Counted from the stretch's first letter, positions 8,181 through 16,103 are shown. The stretch is DNA of 20,056 nt from an uncultured Clostridia bacterium (GCA_947624945.1 CANQMJ010000031.1:1-20056), one strand, 5' to 3'. Translations and numbers: made by a program. The notes: a model not told the origin generated them from the letters alone.

Positions 8181-9668
8181 CTACCGTCTCCGTCGGGAGA
8201 ATTCGGTTCGCCGGGGATAACTGCAGTACGTGTCCTCAATTACGATATCGGTATCGACCGAGCCGCCGCCTTCGATATCGTTGAGTTCCCGTCTTTCGTA
8301 TTCGCCGTTATTATATCCATCGAGCAGCGCGTCGACGAGCGACTCTGCCGCGTCCTTGCCGACATCGAATTTATACGACAGGATTATATTGTTTTCAGTA
8401 ATGATGTCGATACACACGTAACCGTCCTTCGTAACTGATATGCCGTTATAAAGCAGACTGTTATAAAGACCATAGATCGCAAACTGCGTTTTCGTACTGA
8501 ATTCGAGCGTCACCAAGAGTTCGCCATCGATGGGTTCGTCATATCGCGGCGCGTCCGTCTTTGCAAACACCGTATCCCACAGCTTATCGGTCCCCGCGCC
8601 GACGAACTGAATGTCCTCCGGATAGTAGTAGTAAGCGCCTATCCGCATATAGTCGCGCAGACCGAGGTCGTCGATGAGCTCGCCGAGCGTTGCGGGCGAA
8701 TAGTTGGTGTTCACATATATCCAACACTCGCTGCCGCAGTCGACGGCGATTGCATAATTTTCGGAAACACCGTTGACCGGGCAGATCCGAAGGTCGTCAC
8801 GTCCCGGCACCTCGTCTACAGCTCTGCCGAACATGTAGTACGGCAGCGGCAACGCTATCGTATATTCGATGCCGTTATATTCGACAGTCTCGGGGAACTC
8901 TACGGGAAAAGATGTTTGCGGATTCTGTATAATATCATCGTCCCAAGTCGTCGTACAAATCGTCGTATCCGATACTGTCCGGTCATCGCCGCATGTTGTT
9001 TCCGGCATGTCTGTCTTCGGATCCGTCACGGGCGTATCACCGTTGCCCGTCGCCTCGGGCAAAAGCTCTGTCTCGGGACCGCGCGTCGTTGACGGAGCAT
9101 CGACCGTTTGGTCAGGCACGGGTATATCGACGTAGTCCGTCGCCTCGGGTGCGCGCACCGTCGACGGAGCTTCAGTCGACGTGTCATTTGCCTCGGTGCT
9201 GCCGTCGCCCGTTGTTTCGGGGGAATTAGTCACGGGCGGGACCGTTGTTACCTCACGATCTACAATGTCGTGTGTTTCGACAGCAGGCTCTGTCACAGCT
9301 TCGTGCGCATCAGTCCCGTTTGACTGACCGGCTTCGTCGCCTGTCAGGTCTTTCGTATCAGCCGGACTGCCGATATCCGTCGTCCATCCCGAGCCGACGC
9401 CGTTAGTTTCGGAAATCCCGTCACCGTCGACGTCTCCCGTCGACAATACCGTATCGCCGTCCGCCGTCTCTATCGGTACGTTATTTATCGCGCTGTATAT
9501 CGCCGACACGGACGTTATACCCGCGGCGAGCACGGCGCACGCCGCAGCCGCCATTATTGAGCGTGTGATGACGCGTCTTCTTTTATTGCTTCCCTTCGGC
9601 GCGCACTCGGCTATGATGTCCTCGTCTATGCCGCCGATGGCACGCAGCAGCTTCTCGTCTTTTTTCAT
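8181..9668 (-). CDS. Single-pass membrane protein paired with an ECF sigma factor (putative anti-sigma)
   Basis: 495 residues. A short charged cytosolic N-terminus (1-36, with LLRAIGGIDEDIIAE) precedes one membrane helix (about 37-58). Outside follow a loop with DVDGDG at 79-84 that resembles an EF-hand/dockerin calcium loop, a Thr/Pro/Glu/Asp-rich linker (about 100-260) with imperfect repeats (EAPSTVRAPEATD / DAPSTTRGPET / LLPEATGNGDTPV), and a folded-looking domain (260-480) with aromatic residues and several Cys. Its start overlaps the sigma gene stop (ATGA), the usual arrangement for sigma/anti-sigma pairs. The N-terminal part resembles membrane partners of ECF sigmas often seen in Clostridia. 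I see no zinc anti-sigma HxxxCxxC motif, so the sigma-binding role is inferred from context. The outside domain is not recognised and may be a sensor. Confidence 0.75.
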   Translation of the reverse strand: MKKDEKLLRAIGGIDEDIIAECAPKGSNKRRRVITRSIMAAAACAVLAAGITSVSAIYSAINNVPIETADGDTVLSTGDVDGDGISETNGVGSGWTTDIGSPADTKDLTGDEAGQSNGTDAHEAVTEPAVETHDIVDREVTTVPPVTNSPETTGDGSTEANDTSTEAPSTVRAPEATDYVDIPVPDQTVDAPSTTRGPETELLPEATGNGDTPVTDPKTDMPETTCGDDRTVSDTTICTTTWDDDIIQNPQTSFPVEFPETVEYNGIEYTIALPLPYYMFGRAVDEVPGRDDLRICPVNGVSENYAIAVDCGSECWIYVNTNYSPATLGELIDDLGLRDYMRIGAYYYYPEDIQFVGAGTDKLWDTVFAKTDAPRYDEPIDGELLVTLEFSTKTQFAIYGLYNSLLYNGISVTKDGYVCIDIITENNIILSYKFDVGKDAAESLVDALLDGYNNGEYERRELNDIEGGGSVDTDIVIEDTYCSYPRRTEFSRRRR

Positions 9669-10219
9669 ATACTTATGCCCTCTCTTTCAAGATACTTGCG
9701 GAGGCGCAGACGCGTCCGCGACAGCGTCATTTTGATCTTGCTCTGTCCGCATCCGCACTCGTCCGCCACCTCCGACACCGAATACATGTAGAAGTAGCGC
9801 AGAACGAATACGCGCCGATCCGACGAAGACAGTCCGCGCAGAAAGCGCGATATGATGTCGCGCAGCGCGAGCTCGTCGGCTGCGTCGGCATCTCCGGACG
9901 GTACACATTCATAAAGCTCGTCGAGCACGGCGGGAACTGCGCCGCCTCCGCGCTTCTCCGCCGTCCGCTTGTCGTAAGCGTCGAGCGCACAGTTGCGCGC
10001 GAGCCTGCCGAGATAAGACGGCAGAGACACGGGCTCGTTCGGCGGTATCGAGTTCCACGCCGCGAGCATTGCGTCCTGTACGACCTCCTCGGCGTCCTCG
10101 TCGCTGCCGAGGATATTATAGGCGATATGATGCAGATACCGCCCGTATTTTTCCTGGGTCTCGACGAGCGCCGCCTCGTCGCGGCGGTTATACAGTCCGA
10201 TGATGTCCCTGTCGTCCAT
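9665..10219 (-). CDS. ECF-type RNA polymerase sigma factor
   Basis: 184 residues with the two-domain ECF layout. Region 2 contains LGSDEDAEEVVQDAMLAAW followed by LPSYLGRLARNCALDAYDKR. Region 4 contains LSSSDRRVFVLRYFYMYSVS and an HTH (EVADECGCGQSKIKMTLSRT). The start is ATG 10219, chosen because a strong AGGAGGTG lies 5-6 nt upstream; in-frame extension to 10300 would add 27 residues unlike the family. It directs transcription at its own promoter set, is probably held by the overlapping membrane protein downstream, and may autoregulate. I could not find a convincing housekeeping promoter upstream. The leader contains a perfect inverted repeat GAAAGC-C-GCTTTC (10244-10256). Confidence 0.9.
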   Translation of the reverse strand: MDDRDIIGLYNRRDEAALVETQEKYGRYLHHIAYNILGSDEDAEEVVQDAMLAAWNSIPPNEPVSLPSYLGRLARNCALDAYDKRTAEKRGGGAVPAVLDELYECVPSGDADAADELALRDIISRFLRGLSSSDRRVFVLRYFYMYSVSEVADECGCGQSKIKMTLSRTRLRLRKYLEREGISI

Positions 10220-10328
10220 CCTGCACCTCCTTTTCTTCAATCCGAAAGCCGCTTTCAAACATAAAGACGGCAATAATTCCCTTTCGGTCACGCCGCACAC
10301 CGAAATTTATTAAAACGTCGCATGCGGC

Positions 10329-10357
10329 TTGATTTTTTCCGCGCGCAATGATATACT
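10329..10357 (+). promoter_or_regulatory. Promoter of the aminotransferase-trpS-wecA/tagO-vanY operon
   Basis: TTGATT (10329-10334), 17-nt spacer, TACT-type -10 TATACT (10352-10357) preceded by TGA, so an extended -10. The 9-bp word ATGATATAC occurs twice, at 10348-10356 and 10360-10368, one copy over the -10 and one over the expected start of transcription. This could be a regulator site or a duplicated -10. Confidence 0.65.
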
Positions 10358-10413
10358 GTATGATATACACTGAGCATACCTATTTTACCATGACGAAAAG
10401 GAGAATGCACGTT

Positions 10414-11601
10414 TTGGAATACAATATTTCCGAGAAAATGAAAAATCTGAAGCCGTCCGCGATACGCGAGATATTCAAGAGCCTTTCCGACCCCTCGATA
10501 ATTTCGTTCTCGGGCGGCAATCCCGCACCCGAGACGTTCCCCATAGACGAGATAGCGGCGATATCAGCCGACATATATGCAAAAGACGGAGCCGCCGCGC
10601 TCCAATATAACATAAGCGAGGGCTATCCGCCGCTTCGCGAAGCAGTCGAGACGCGTCTGCGTGACAAATTCGGCATCGGCGGAGAGGGCGACTCGCTCAT
10701 AATCGTTTCCGGCGGCTCGCAGGGCATCGAGCTTGCGGCAAAGGTGCTGTGCAACGACGGCGACGCCGTGATATGCGAGGACCCGACGTTCATCGGCGCG
10801 CTCAACGCATTCCGCACAAACGGCGCGAAGACGATAGGCGTGCCCGCCGCAGGCGGCATCGACCCGGACGCGCTCGAAGCTGCAATAATTGCGCACCCGG
10901 AGGCAAAGATGGTATACCTCATCCCCAACTTCCACAACCCGATGGGCACGACCATGCCGTTTGAAAAACGCGTCGCGATATACGAGATTTGCAAAAAGCA
11001 CAGTATCCTCATATTCGAGGACAACCCCTACGGCGAGCTTCGCTTCGCGGGCGAGGACGTGCCGTCGATAAAATCTATCGACAAGGACGGCATCGTCATA
11101 TACTGCTCGACGTTCTCAAAGATACTCTCCGCCGGTATGCGCGTCGGTTACGTTTGCGCGCCGTCTGCACTGACGCAGAAGATGGTCGTCTGCAAGCAGG
11201 TCGAGGACGTTCATACGAACACATTCTTCCAGATGGTCTGCCACCGCTACATGACCGAGCTCGATATGGACGCTCATATCCGCTCTATACGCGAGATCTA
11301 CCGTCACAAGTGCTCGCTCATGCTGTCGTGCCTTGACGATATGATGCCGAAGTCGGTGACATACACGCGTCCCGAGGGCGGTCTGTTCATTTGGTGCACG
11401 CTTCCCGATAACATTCCCTGCGACGGCGTCGTCAAAGCGGCGCTCGAGCGTAAGGTTGCCGTCGTACCCGGCACGGCGTTCAACTGCGACGAGCATGCGC
11501 CGTCGCCGTCGTTCCGCCTCAACTATTCGATGCCGTCCGACGATCAGATAAAGCGCGGAGTCGAGGCGCTGTCCGACGCTGTGCGCGCCGTATTAAAGTG
11601 A
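10414..11601 (+). CDS. PLP-dependent class I/II aminotransferase (TTG start)
   Basis: 395 residues. The fold-type I motifs are clear: FSGGNPAPETFP near the N-terminus, VSGGSQGIELA, PNFHNPMG (Asn cofactor contact, about 171-178), EDNPYGELRF (about 202-211) and STFSKILSAGMRVGY with the PLP lysine at Lys236. A C-terminal FRLNYSMP carries the substrate carboxylate Arg. It resembles the LysN/2-aminoadipate and MocR-like aminotransferase group; the substrate amino acid is not determinable. I chose TTG 10414 because AAAGGAG (10397-10403) is 10 nt upstream and the protein then begins MEYNISEKMKNL, as relatives do. An in-frame ATG at 10405 is only one base from the Shine-Dalgarno, and ATG 10390 has none. 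It is the first gene of the operon; trpS follows after 21 nt. Confidence 0.85.
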   Translation: MEYNISEKMKNLKPSAIREIFKSLSDPSIISFSGGNPAPETFPIDEIAAISADIYAKDGAAALQYNISEGYPPLREAVETRLRDKFGIGGEGDSLIIVSGGSQGIELAAKVLCNDGDAVICEDPTFIGALNAFRTNGAKTIGVPAAGGIDPDALEAAIIAHPEAKMVYLIPNFHNPMGTTMPFEKRVAIYEICKKHSILIFEDNPYGELRFAGEDVPSIKSIDKDGIVIYCSTFSKILSAGMRVGYVCAPSALTQKMVVCKQVEDVHTNTFFQMVCHRYMTELDMDAHIRSIREIYRHKCSLMLSCLDDMMPKSVTYTRPEGGLFIWCTLPDNIPCDGVVKAALERKVAVVPGTAFNCDEHAPSPSFRLNYSMPSDDQIKRGVEALSDAVRAVLK

Positions 11602-11622
11602 CAAAAAGGAGTCAATAATACT

Positions 11623-12630
11623 ATGTCCGACGAAACAACACGCAAAAAAGTCGCCCTTTCGGGCGTTCAGCCGAGCGGCAATCTCACGATAGGCAACTAC
11701 CTCGGCGCGCTCTCGAACTTCGGCCCGTTCACGGACGAGTTCGATTGCTACTACTGCGTCGCAAATCTTCATTCGATAACGGTGCGTCAGGTTCCGGCAG
11801 AGCTGCGCCGCCGCACATACGAAGTCCTCGCGCTCTACATCGCGTGCGGGCTCGACCCCGACAAGTGCACGCTGTTCGTGCAGAGCCACGTTCACGAGCA
11901 TGCGGAGCTGTCGTGGATGCTGTCGTGCTTCACGATGTTCGGTGAGCTGTCGCGCATGACGCAGTTCAAGGACAAGAGCGCGAAGCACGCCGACAACATC
12001 AACGCGGGGCTTTTCACATATCCCGTACTGATGGCGGCGGATATTCTTCTCTATCAGGCTGACGTCGTGCCGATAGGTCAGGACCAGAAGCAGCATCTTG
12101 AACTTGCGCGCAACATAGCCGACCGCTTCAACGGCATTTACTCGCCGACATTCACCGTTCCCGAGCCGTACATTCCGAAGGTCGGCGCGAATATAAACTC
12201 GCTCGCGGACCCGACTAAGAAGATGAGCAAGTCAGACACGAATGAGAACGCCGTCGTGCGCATACTCGACCCGCGCGACGTAATTATAAAGAAATTCAAG
12301 CGCGCTGTGACAGATTCCGACAACTGCATAAGCTATAATAACGGCAGCGACGGCGTGCGCAACCTCATGACCATATACTCCTGCTTCACGCACAAGAGCT
12401 ACGACGAGATCGAGCGCGAGTTCGACGGACGCGGCTACGGTGACTTCAAGACTGCCGTCGGCGAGGCGTGCGCCGACGGACTTGCCGACGTACAGAAAAA
12501 ATACGGCGAGCTTATGGCGGACAAGTCATATCTCGAATCCGTCATGCGCGCGGGCGCGGAGAAGGCGTCGCATACAGCGTCAAAAACGGTCGCAAAGGTC
12601 GCGCGCAAGCTCGGTTTCGTCCAAATCTGA
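11623..12630 (+). CDS. trpS: Tryptophanyl-tRNA synthetase
   Basis: 335 residues, the usual length. It charges tRNA-Trp in the cytosol. Class I motifs are visible: the HIGH-type signature PSGNLTIGNYLGAL at 17-30, the Trp-pocket segment PVLMAADILLYQADVVPIGQDQ (split over 134-155), and KMSKS at 200-204. AAAAAGGAG about 12 nt upstream supports the ATG. It is co-transcribed with the aminotransferase, and no T-box-like leader is present in the intergenic 21 nt or before the operon, so Trp-dependent control at this site is not evident. Confidence 0.95.
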   Translation: MSDETTRKKVALSGVQPSGNLTIGNYLGALSNFGPFTDEFDCYYCVANLHSITVRQVPAELRRRTYEVLALYIACGLDPDKCTLFVQSHVHEHAELSWMLSCFTMFGELSRMTQFKDKSAKHADNINAGLFTYPVLMAADILLYQADVVPIGQDQKQHLELARNIADRFNGIYSPTFTVPEPYIPKVGANINSLADPTKKMSKSDTNENAVVRILDPRDVIIKKFKRAVTDSDNCISYNNGSDGVRNLMTIYSCFTHKSYDEIEREFDGRGYGDFKTAVGEACADGLADVQKKYGELMADKSYLESVMRAGAEKASHTASKTVAKVARKLGFVQI

Positions 12631-12652
12631 AAAAGGTACATTTACTGAAACT

Positions 12653-13783
12653 ATGCAAGCACTCATATACGGTATAGGCGCCGTGATATGCGCATTTCTC
12701 CTGACATACCTTTTGACTCCTGCCGTCCGCGCGTTTTCGATCAAAATAGGCGCCGTCGATGTGCCGAAGGACAACAGACGAATGCACGATCACCCTATCC
12801 CGCAGGCAGGTGGGATAGGCATATTCGTCAGCTTCGTTATATCGACGTTCGTTTTCGGCGTCCCTACGTCCGAAATGACGGCGATATGGTCGGGCGGGCT
12901 TATACTCATAATCGTCGGCGCGCTCGACGACATCTACGACCTCAACCCGTGGCTGAAGCTGGCGGTACAGATAATAGCTGCGTTGACGGCTGTTGTTCAG
13001 GACGTTCTCGTGCGGGGAATATTCCTGTTTGACAGATATATCGAGCTCGGCTGGATGTCGTACCCGCTGACCGTACTGTGGATAGTGGCGCTCGTCAACG
13101 CGTTCAACCTCATTGACGGACTCGACGGGCTGTCGACGGGCATGTGCGCGATTTCCTGCGTCACGCTCATATGCGTCGCTTTGATGTACGGACAAGCCGT
13201 GCAGGCTCTTATCGCCGCCGTTCTGTGCGGCGCGTGCCTCGGGTTTCTTCCCTATAACTTCCACCCCGCGCGCATATTCATCGGCGACGCCGGCGCATAC
13301 TTTCTCGGCTTCGTCCTCGCCGTCATATCGATTGAGGGCGTATTCAAGATAAGCGCCGTAATATCGTTCGTTTTGCCGGTTATGATATTCGCGCTGCCGC
13401 TGCTCGATACGGTAATGTCGTTTTTCCGCCGTCTTTTACACGGGCAGGCGCCGTTCTCGTCCGACAAAAAGCATCTTCACCACCGCCTCATCGCTTACGG
13501 ACTGTCGCAGCGCCACGCAGTGCTCGTCATGTATGCCGTCAGCGGACTTTTCGGCATTATAGCGATAATCTATACCGATCTCGTGCTCGTCGGCGAACGC
13601 ATAATAAAAGCGCTGATACTCCTTGCAGCCGTCGGAGTCATATGCTTTATCGACTACGAGCTGCTCCGCCACCACAGCGGTATTTCTCCGCAGATACCGA
13701 TACCGCTTCCCGATGAAAACGACAAAACGAAGAAAAGCCGCAAGTCCGATGATGAAGAAGACAAAAATCCAGATACGAAATGA
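12653..13783 (+). CDS. Undecaprenyl-phosphate N-acetylhexosamine-1-phosphate transferase, WecA/TagO type
   Basis: 376 residues with about ten membrane helices. It transfers a GlcNAc-1-phosphate type group from UDP-sugar to undecaprenyl phosphate, the first membrane step of teichoic acid or other wall polymer synthesis. Family motifs: LDDIYDLNPWLKL with the Asp pair at 92-93, NAFNLIDGLDGLSTG at 149-163, RIFIGDAGAYFLGF at 207-220, and the sugar-recognition loop DKKHLHHRL at 271-279. This His-rich loop separates WecA/TagO-like proteins from MraY. The C-terminus is a charged cytosolic tail rich in Lys, Asp and Glu. The ATG at 12653 lies about 16 nt after AAAAGG, a poor site, so translation may depend on coupling with trpS. 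No wall-polymer glycosyltransferases are adjacent. Confidence 0.9.
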   Translation: MQALIYGIGAVICAFLLTYLLTPAVRAFSIKIGAVDVPKDNRRMHDHPIPQAGGIGIFVSFVISTFVFGVPTSEMTAIWSGGLILIIVGALDDIYDLNPWLKLAVQIIAALTAVVQDVLVRGIFLFDRYIELGWMSYPLTVLWIVALVNAFNLIDGLDGLSTGMCAISCVTLICVALMYGQAVQALIAAVLCGACLGFLPYNFHPARIFIGDAGAYFLGFVLAVISIEGVFKISAVISFVLPVMIFALPLLDTVMSFFRRLLHGQAPFSSDKKHLHHRLIAYGLSQRHAVLVMYAVSGLFGIIAIIYTDLVLVGERIIKALILLAAVGVICFIDYELLRHHSGISPQIPIPLPDENDKTKKSRKSDDEEDKNPDTK

Positions 13784-13792
13784 GGTGACGTC

Positions 13793-14137
13793 ATGTTAAA
13801 GTTTCTAAAGGTGTGGACGAAAAGCAAAAACGCGGACAGTCCGCGTTACAGACGCGACTTTGCCCGCGAGCTTGACGGCATGGCGATCAAATATGTGACC
13901 GAGCGCCACGGCGACAACGACGACGTCATCGGCCGCAGCGGCACGCTCATCGTCAAGCCGGAGGAAGACCAGTTCCTCGTATACTCCGACTCCGAGGTGC
14001 TGTTCAGATGCAGCATACCCGAGCTCAAGGCATGGCAGCTTTTGTCCGGCGACGGCGTGACGCTGACAGGCCCCGACATCGAGCACGGAGGCGTCGAGCG
14101 CACGATAATCGCGTTTTATACGTATTACAGAAAATAG
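13793..14137 (+). CDS. Small conserved-looking soluble protein of unknown function
   Basis: 114 residues; I do not recognise the family with confidence. The N-terminus is basic (KVWTKSKN, RYRRDFAREL), followed by what looks like a compact beta-rich domain: IKYVTERHG, VIGRSGTLIVKPEEDQFLVY, LFRCSIPEL, GVTLTGPDIEHGG, ending TIIAFYTYYRK. There is no membrane segment or signal peptide. Translation is well supported: GAGGTG overlaps the preceding TGA stop and sits 5 nt from the ATG. The position between a lipid-linked sugar transferase and a wall peptidase suggests an envelope-linked or housekeeping role, but that is only context. Confidence 0.7.
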   Translation: MLKFLKVWTKSKNADSPRYRRDFARELDGMAIKYVTERHGDNDDVIGRSGTLIVKPEEDQFLVYSDSEVLFRCSIPELKAWQLLSGDGVTLTGPDIEHGGVERTIIAFYTYYRK

Positions 14138-14143
14138 CAGAGC

Positions 14144-15010
14144 ATGAAAAAGCAGAAGATAAAGCTTATCGCGCTCGGTATCGCCGTGCTCGTGATCATC
14201 GCCGCCGCAGCCGTGCTTATTCTGAATAAGCACTACATTTTCATCGCGGGCGAATACATAGGCGTAAACTGCGATAAGATCGAGCTTGCCGAGACCGTGC
14301 CCGACGGCATTACGCGTCGCACGCTCGATGAGCTTCGCGCAGACAGCCGCGTTACATTTGACGAAAGCATGATGCTCGTCAACACCGAGTATGTATTGCG
14401 CGACGATTTCGCGCCGGCGATATCCGAGTATAACGACACCGGCGTTCTGATGAACGACTGCATGAAGGACGCGTACGCGTCGCTGTCCGCCGCCGTCTCC
14501 GAAAAATTCGACGTGCGTCTGCTCGTTTCGAGCGATTACAGGACCGCCGAAGAGCAGGCGAACGAATATAACGAAGCTCCCGCAGTTGCGACAGTCCCGG
14601 GCGCGAGCGAGCATCAGACGGGACTCGCGCTCGACGTGTACGTGCCGTACTACGCGAGCTACGGATTTATCAAGACTGACGCGGGGCAGTTCGTCGACCG
14701 CGAATGCTGGAAATACGGCTTCATCATACGCTACCCGGTTTACGGCAAATCGTCGACCGGAATTCCCTACGAGCCGTGGCACCTCCGTTATGTCGGCGCG
14801 CCGCACGCGAAAATTATATACAATAACCGCATGACGCTCGAGAAATATATAAAGTCGCTCGAGGTCGGCAAATGGTACGATGTCGACGGGTATCTCATCT
14901 CGCGTCAGACGCTCGACGACGACGCAGGACTTGACATGCCGTCCGACTTCGCGGGCGCAGTCATATCGCCAGACAATACGGGATATTATATTATAACGGT
15001 TCAAAAATAA
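14144..15010 (+). CDS. Membrane-anchored D-Ala-D-Ala carboxypeptidase, VanY/M15B family
   Basis: 288 residues. A basic start and hydrophobic stretch (8-28) form a signal anchor, placing the enzyme outside the membrane. The M15 zinc ligands are present in SEHQTGLALDV (His157, Asp164) and EPWHLRYVG (His213), with the catalytic Glu expected at Glu210. SSDYRTAEEQANEYN (129-143) matches the family's substrate-binding segment. It would trim the terminal D-Ala from peptidoglycan stem peptides. No vanH/A/X-like genes are nearby, so this is a housekeeping wall enzyme rather than a glycopeptide resistance operon. The start follows the previous stop by 6 nt with only a weak AGCAGAG before it, suggesting translational coupling. 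It is the last gene of the operon. Confidence 0.88.
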   Translation: MKKQKIKLIALGIAVLVIIAAAAVLILNKHYIFIAGEYIGVNCDKIELAETVPDGITRRTLDELRADSRVTFDESMMLVNTEYVLRDDFAPAISEYNDTGVLMNDCMKDAYASLSAAVSEKFDVRLLVSSDYRTAEEQANEYNEAPAVATVPGASEHQTGLALDVYVPYYASYGFIKTDAGQFVDRECWKYGFIIRYPVYGKSSTGIPYEPWHLRYVGAPHAKIIYNNRMTLEKYIKSLEVGKWYDVDGYLISRQTLDDDAGLDMPSDFAGAVISPDNTGYYIITVQK

Positions 15011-15014
15011 AGAT

Positions 15015-15055
15015 AACGGGTGAGATTTCACAGAGAGATCTCACCCGTTTCATTT
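15015..15055. terminator. Bidirectional intrinsic terminator between convergent genes
   Basis: Perfect 12-bp stem AACGGGTGAGAT (15015-15026) and ATCTCACCCGTT (15038-15049) with an 11-nt loop. The plus strand continues TCATTTTT; the minus strand continues ATCTTTATTTTT. It therefore can end both the VanY operon and the converging XRE regulator gene. Confidence 0.85.
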
Positions 15056-15061
15056 TTCCGC

Positions 15062-15928
15062 TCAAAGTCCCGGTCCGTTATAGCACGTCATATTCAATGC
15101 GTTTCTGTACATAACGGGCGCAGCGAGCATGTTACTTGTAAATATGTGCGCCAAACGCAGAATGGCGAGCACATACATAAGATCAGTCGCATAAAGTCCC
15201 GAATATTCCCTTTTGAATCCGTCGTGCTCGAACTTCTCAATTTCATCGAGCAGCTGCACGTGGCGAAGCCGGGCAGCCGCCTCCGCCGCCGCGTCCTCCG
15301 TCAGCCCCGAAGCCTCCGCGAGCTCGGAAAGCGAACCAAATAATGTATCCCCTGTCGATATCTGTCGTTGATAGATCACCTTCAGCACAAGGCGGCAGTT
15401 TCTGTTTCCGAGCACAGACAGCACCTCTCCCGCCATGTCCGCGTCAAACAGAAGCGCGGACTGCTCGCCGCCGTAGCTTCGGTCGATAAACGTAAAATCG
15501 TCTGAGACGAATACCGCGCCGTGCTCGGGGTTTCCCTCGTCGATCATATATCCGCACTTTGATCTGCCGACGGCGAATTCTTTTTTCAGCTCACGTACTT
15601 TTTCGGATATGACCGAATCAATATCGGGCGCTTTTTTGCCGTAAAAATCGTAGAGCGCCTTTACATAAAGCGACAATACACCATCATAACACAGCTCGGG
15701 CAGCTCCGTGAAATGCACCGCTTTCGATTTGCCCGCATCTTCCGCGAACAGCGCGTTTATGTCTACGCCGAGCGACGCGGCAAGCTGCGGCAGTATCGCG
15801 ACGTCGGGGCTTGATATGCTGTTCTCTCACTTCGACACCGTCTGCCCCGTGACGCCGAGACGCTCCGCGAGCTGCTCCTGCGTCAGTCCGACAGCCTTTC
15901 TGTAATAAGCAATATTTTGATTTAACAT
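15062..15928 (-). pseudogene. XRE-family transcriptional regulator interrupted by an in-frame TGA
   Basis: The gene starts at ATG 15928 with GGGAGG about 10 nt upstream. Residues 1-33 read MLNQNIAYYRKAVGLTQEQL, then AERLGVTGQTVSK, a textbook XRE HTH. Codon 34 (15829-15827) is TGA where the family has Trp (VSKWENS). The same frame continues without another stop for 254 codons: first the rest of the HTH (ENSISSPDVAILPQLAASLG, VDINALFAEDAGKSKAV), then an effector-like region (YDGVLSLYVKALYDFYGKK) and a second winged-helix-like segment (GSLSELAEASGLTEDAAAEA). A GTG at 15718 could start the C-terminal 218 residues alone but has no good ribosome site. A single TGG-to-TGA change explains the break; readthrough or a sequencing error is the alternative. 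Expression is supported by a promoter upstream. Confidence 0.8.
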
Positions 15929-15956
15929 ATTCTGAACCTCCCTTCCGTTCGACATA

Positions 15957-15985
15957 ATTGTAGCATATCAGATTACGATAATAAA
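15957..15985 (-). promoter_or_regulatory. Extended -10 promoter of the XRE regulator gene
   Basis: On the minus strand TTTATT (15980-15985), 17-nt spacer ending TGC, then TACAAT (15957-15962), about 29 nt before the ATG. The TGN-TACAAT form is the same as at the DUF402 promoter. Confidence 0.55.
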
Positions 15986-16103
15986 GATACCGTTTTTCGA
16001 TTTGCTGCAAATAATATTCAATGTACGGTTGGAAAGTAAGCGGTTTAGGCGGGTCATTATATCCGAATAAGCGGAAAATTGGGTCATACCGACGAGTGAA
16101 CGA

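Noticed and set aside
14144..15010. Glycopeptide (vancomycin) resistance cluster
   Set aside because: Only a VanY-like peptidase is present; there is no vanR/S, vanH, D-Ala-D-Lac ligase or vanX. M15B peptidases are common housekeeping enzymes.
13805..15031. A 408-codon open frame on the minus strand
   Set aside because: It lies antisense to the unknown protein and VanY genes, both of which have family motifs or ribosome sites. It has no recognisable motif and is a GC-rich shadow frame.
15827..15829. TGA read as Trp throughout this genome
   Set aside because: TGA ends several genes here at family-typical length (trpS, deoC, cdd, deoD, the sigma factor, the aminotransferase), often in ATGA overlaps. 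A genome-wide recoding would extend them wrongly.
15827..15829. Selenocysteine at the XRE TGA
   Set aside because: The position is a conserved Trp in the HTH rather than a redox Cys, and no SECIS-like hairpin is evident right after the codon.
16030..16090. Promoter-like TATAAT and GGGTCAT repeats between the XRE gene and cdd
   Set aside because: No -35 at suitable spacing, and the two GGGTCAT copies are short enough to be chance.
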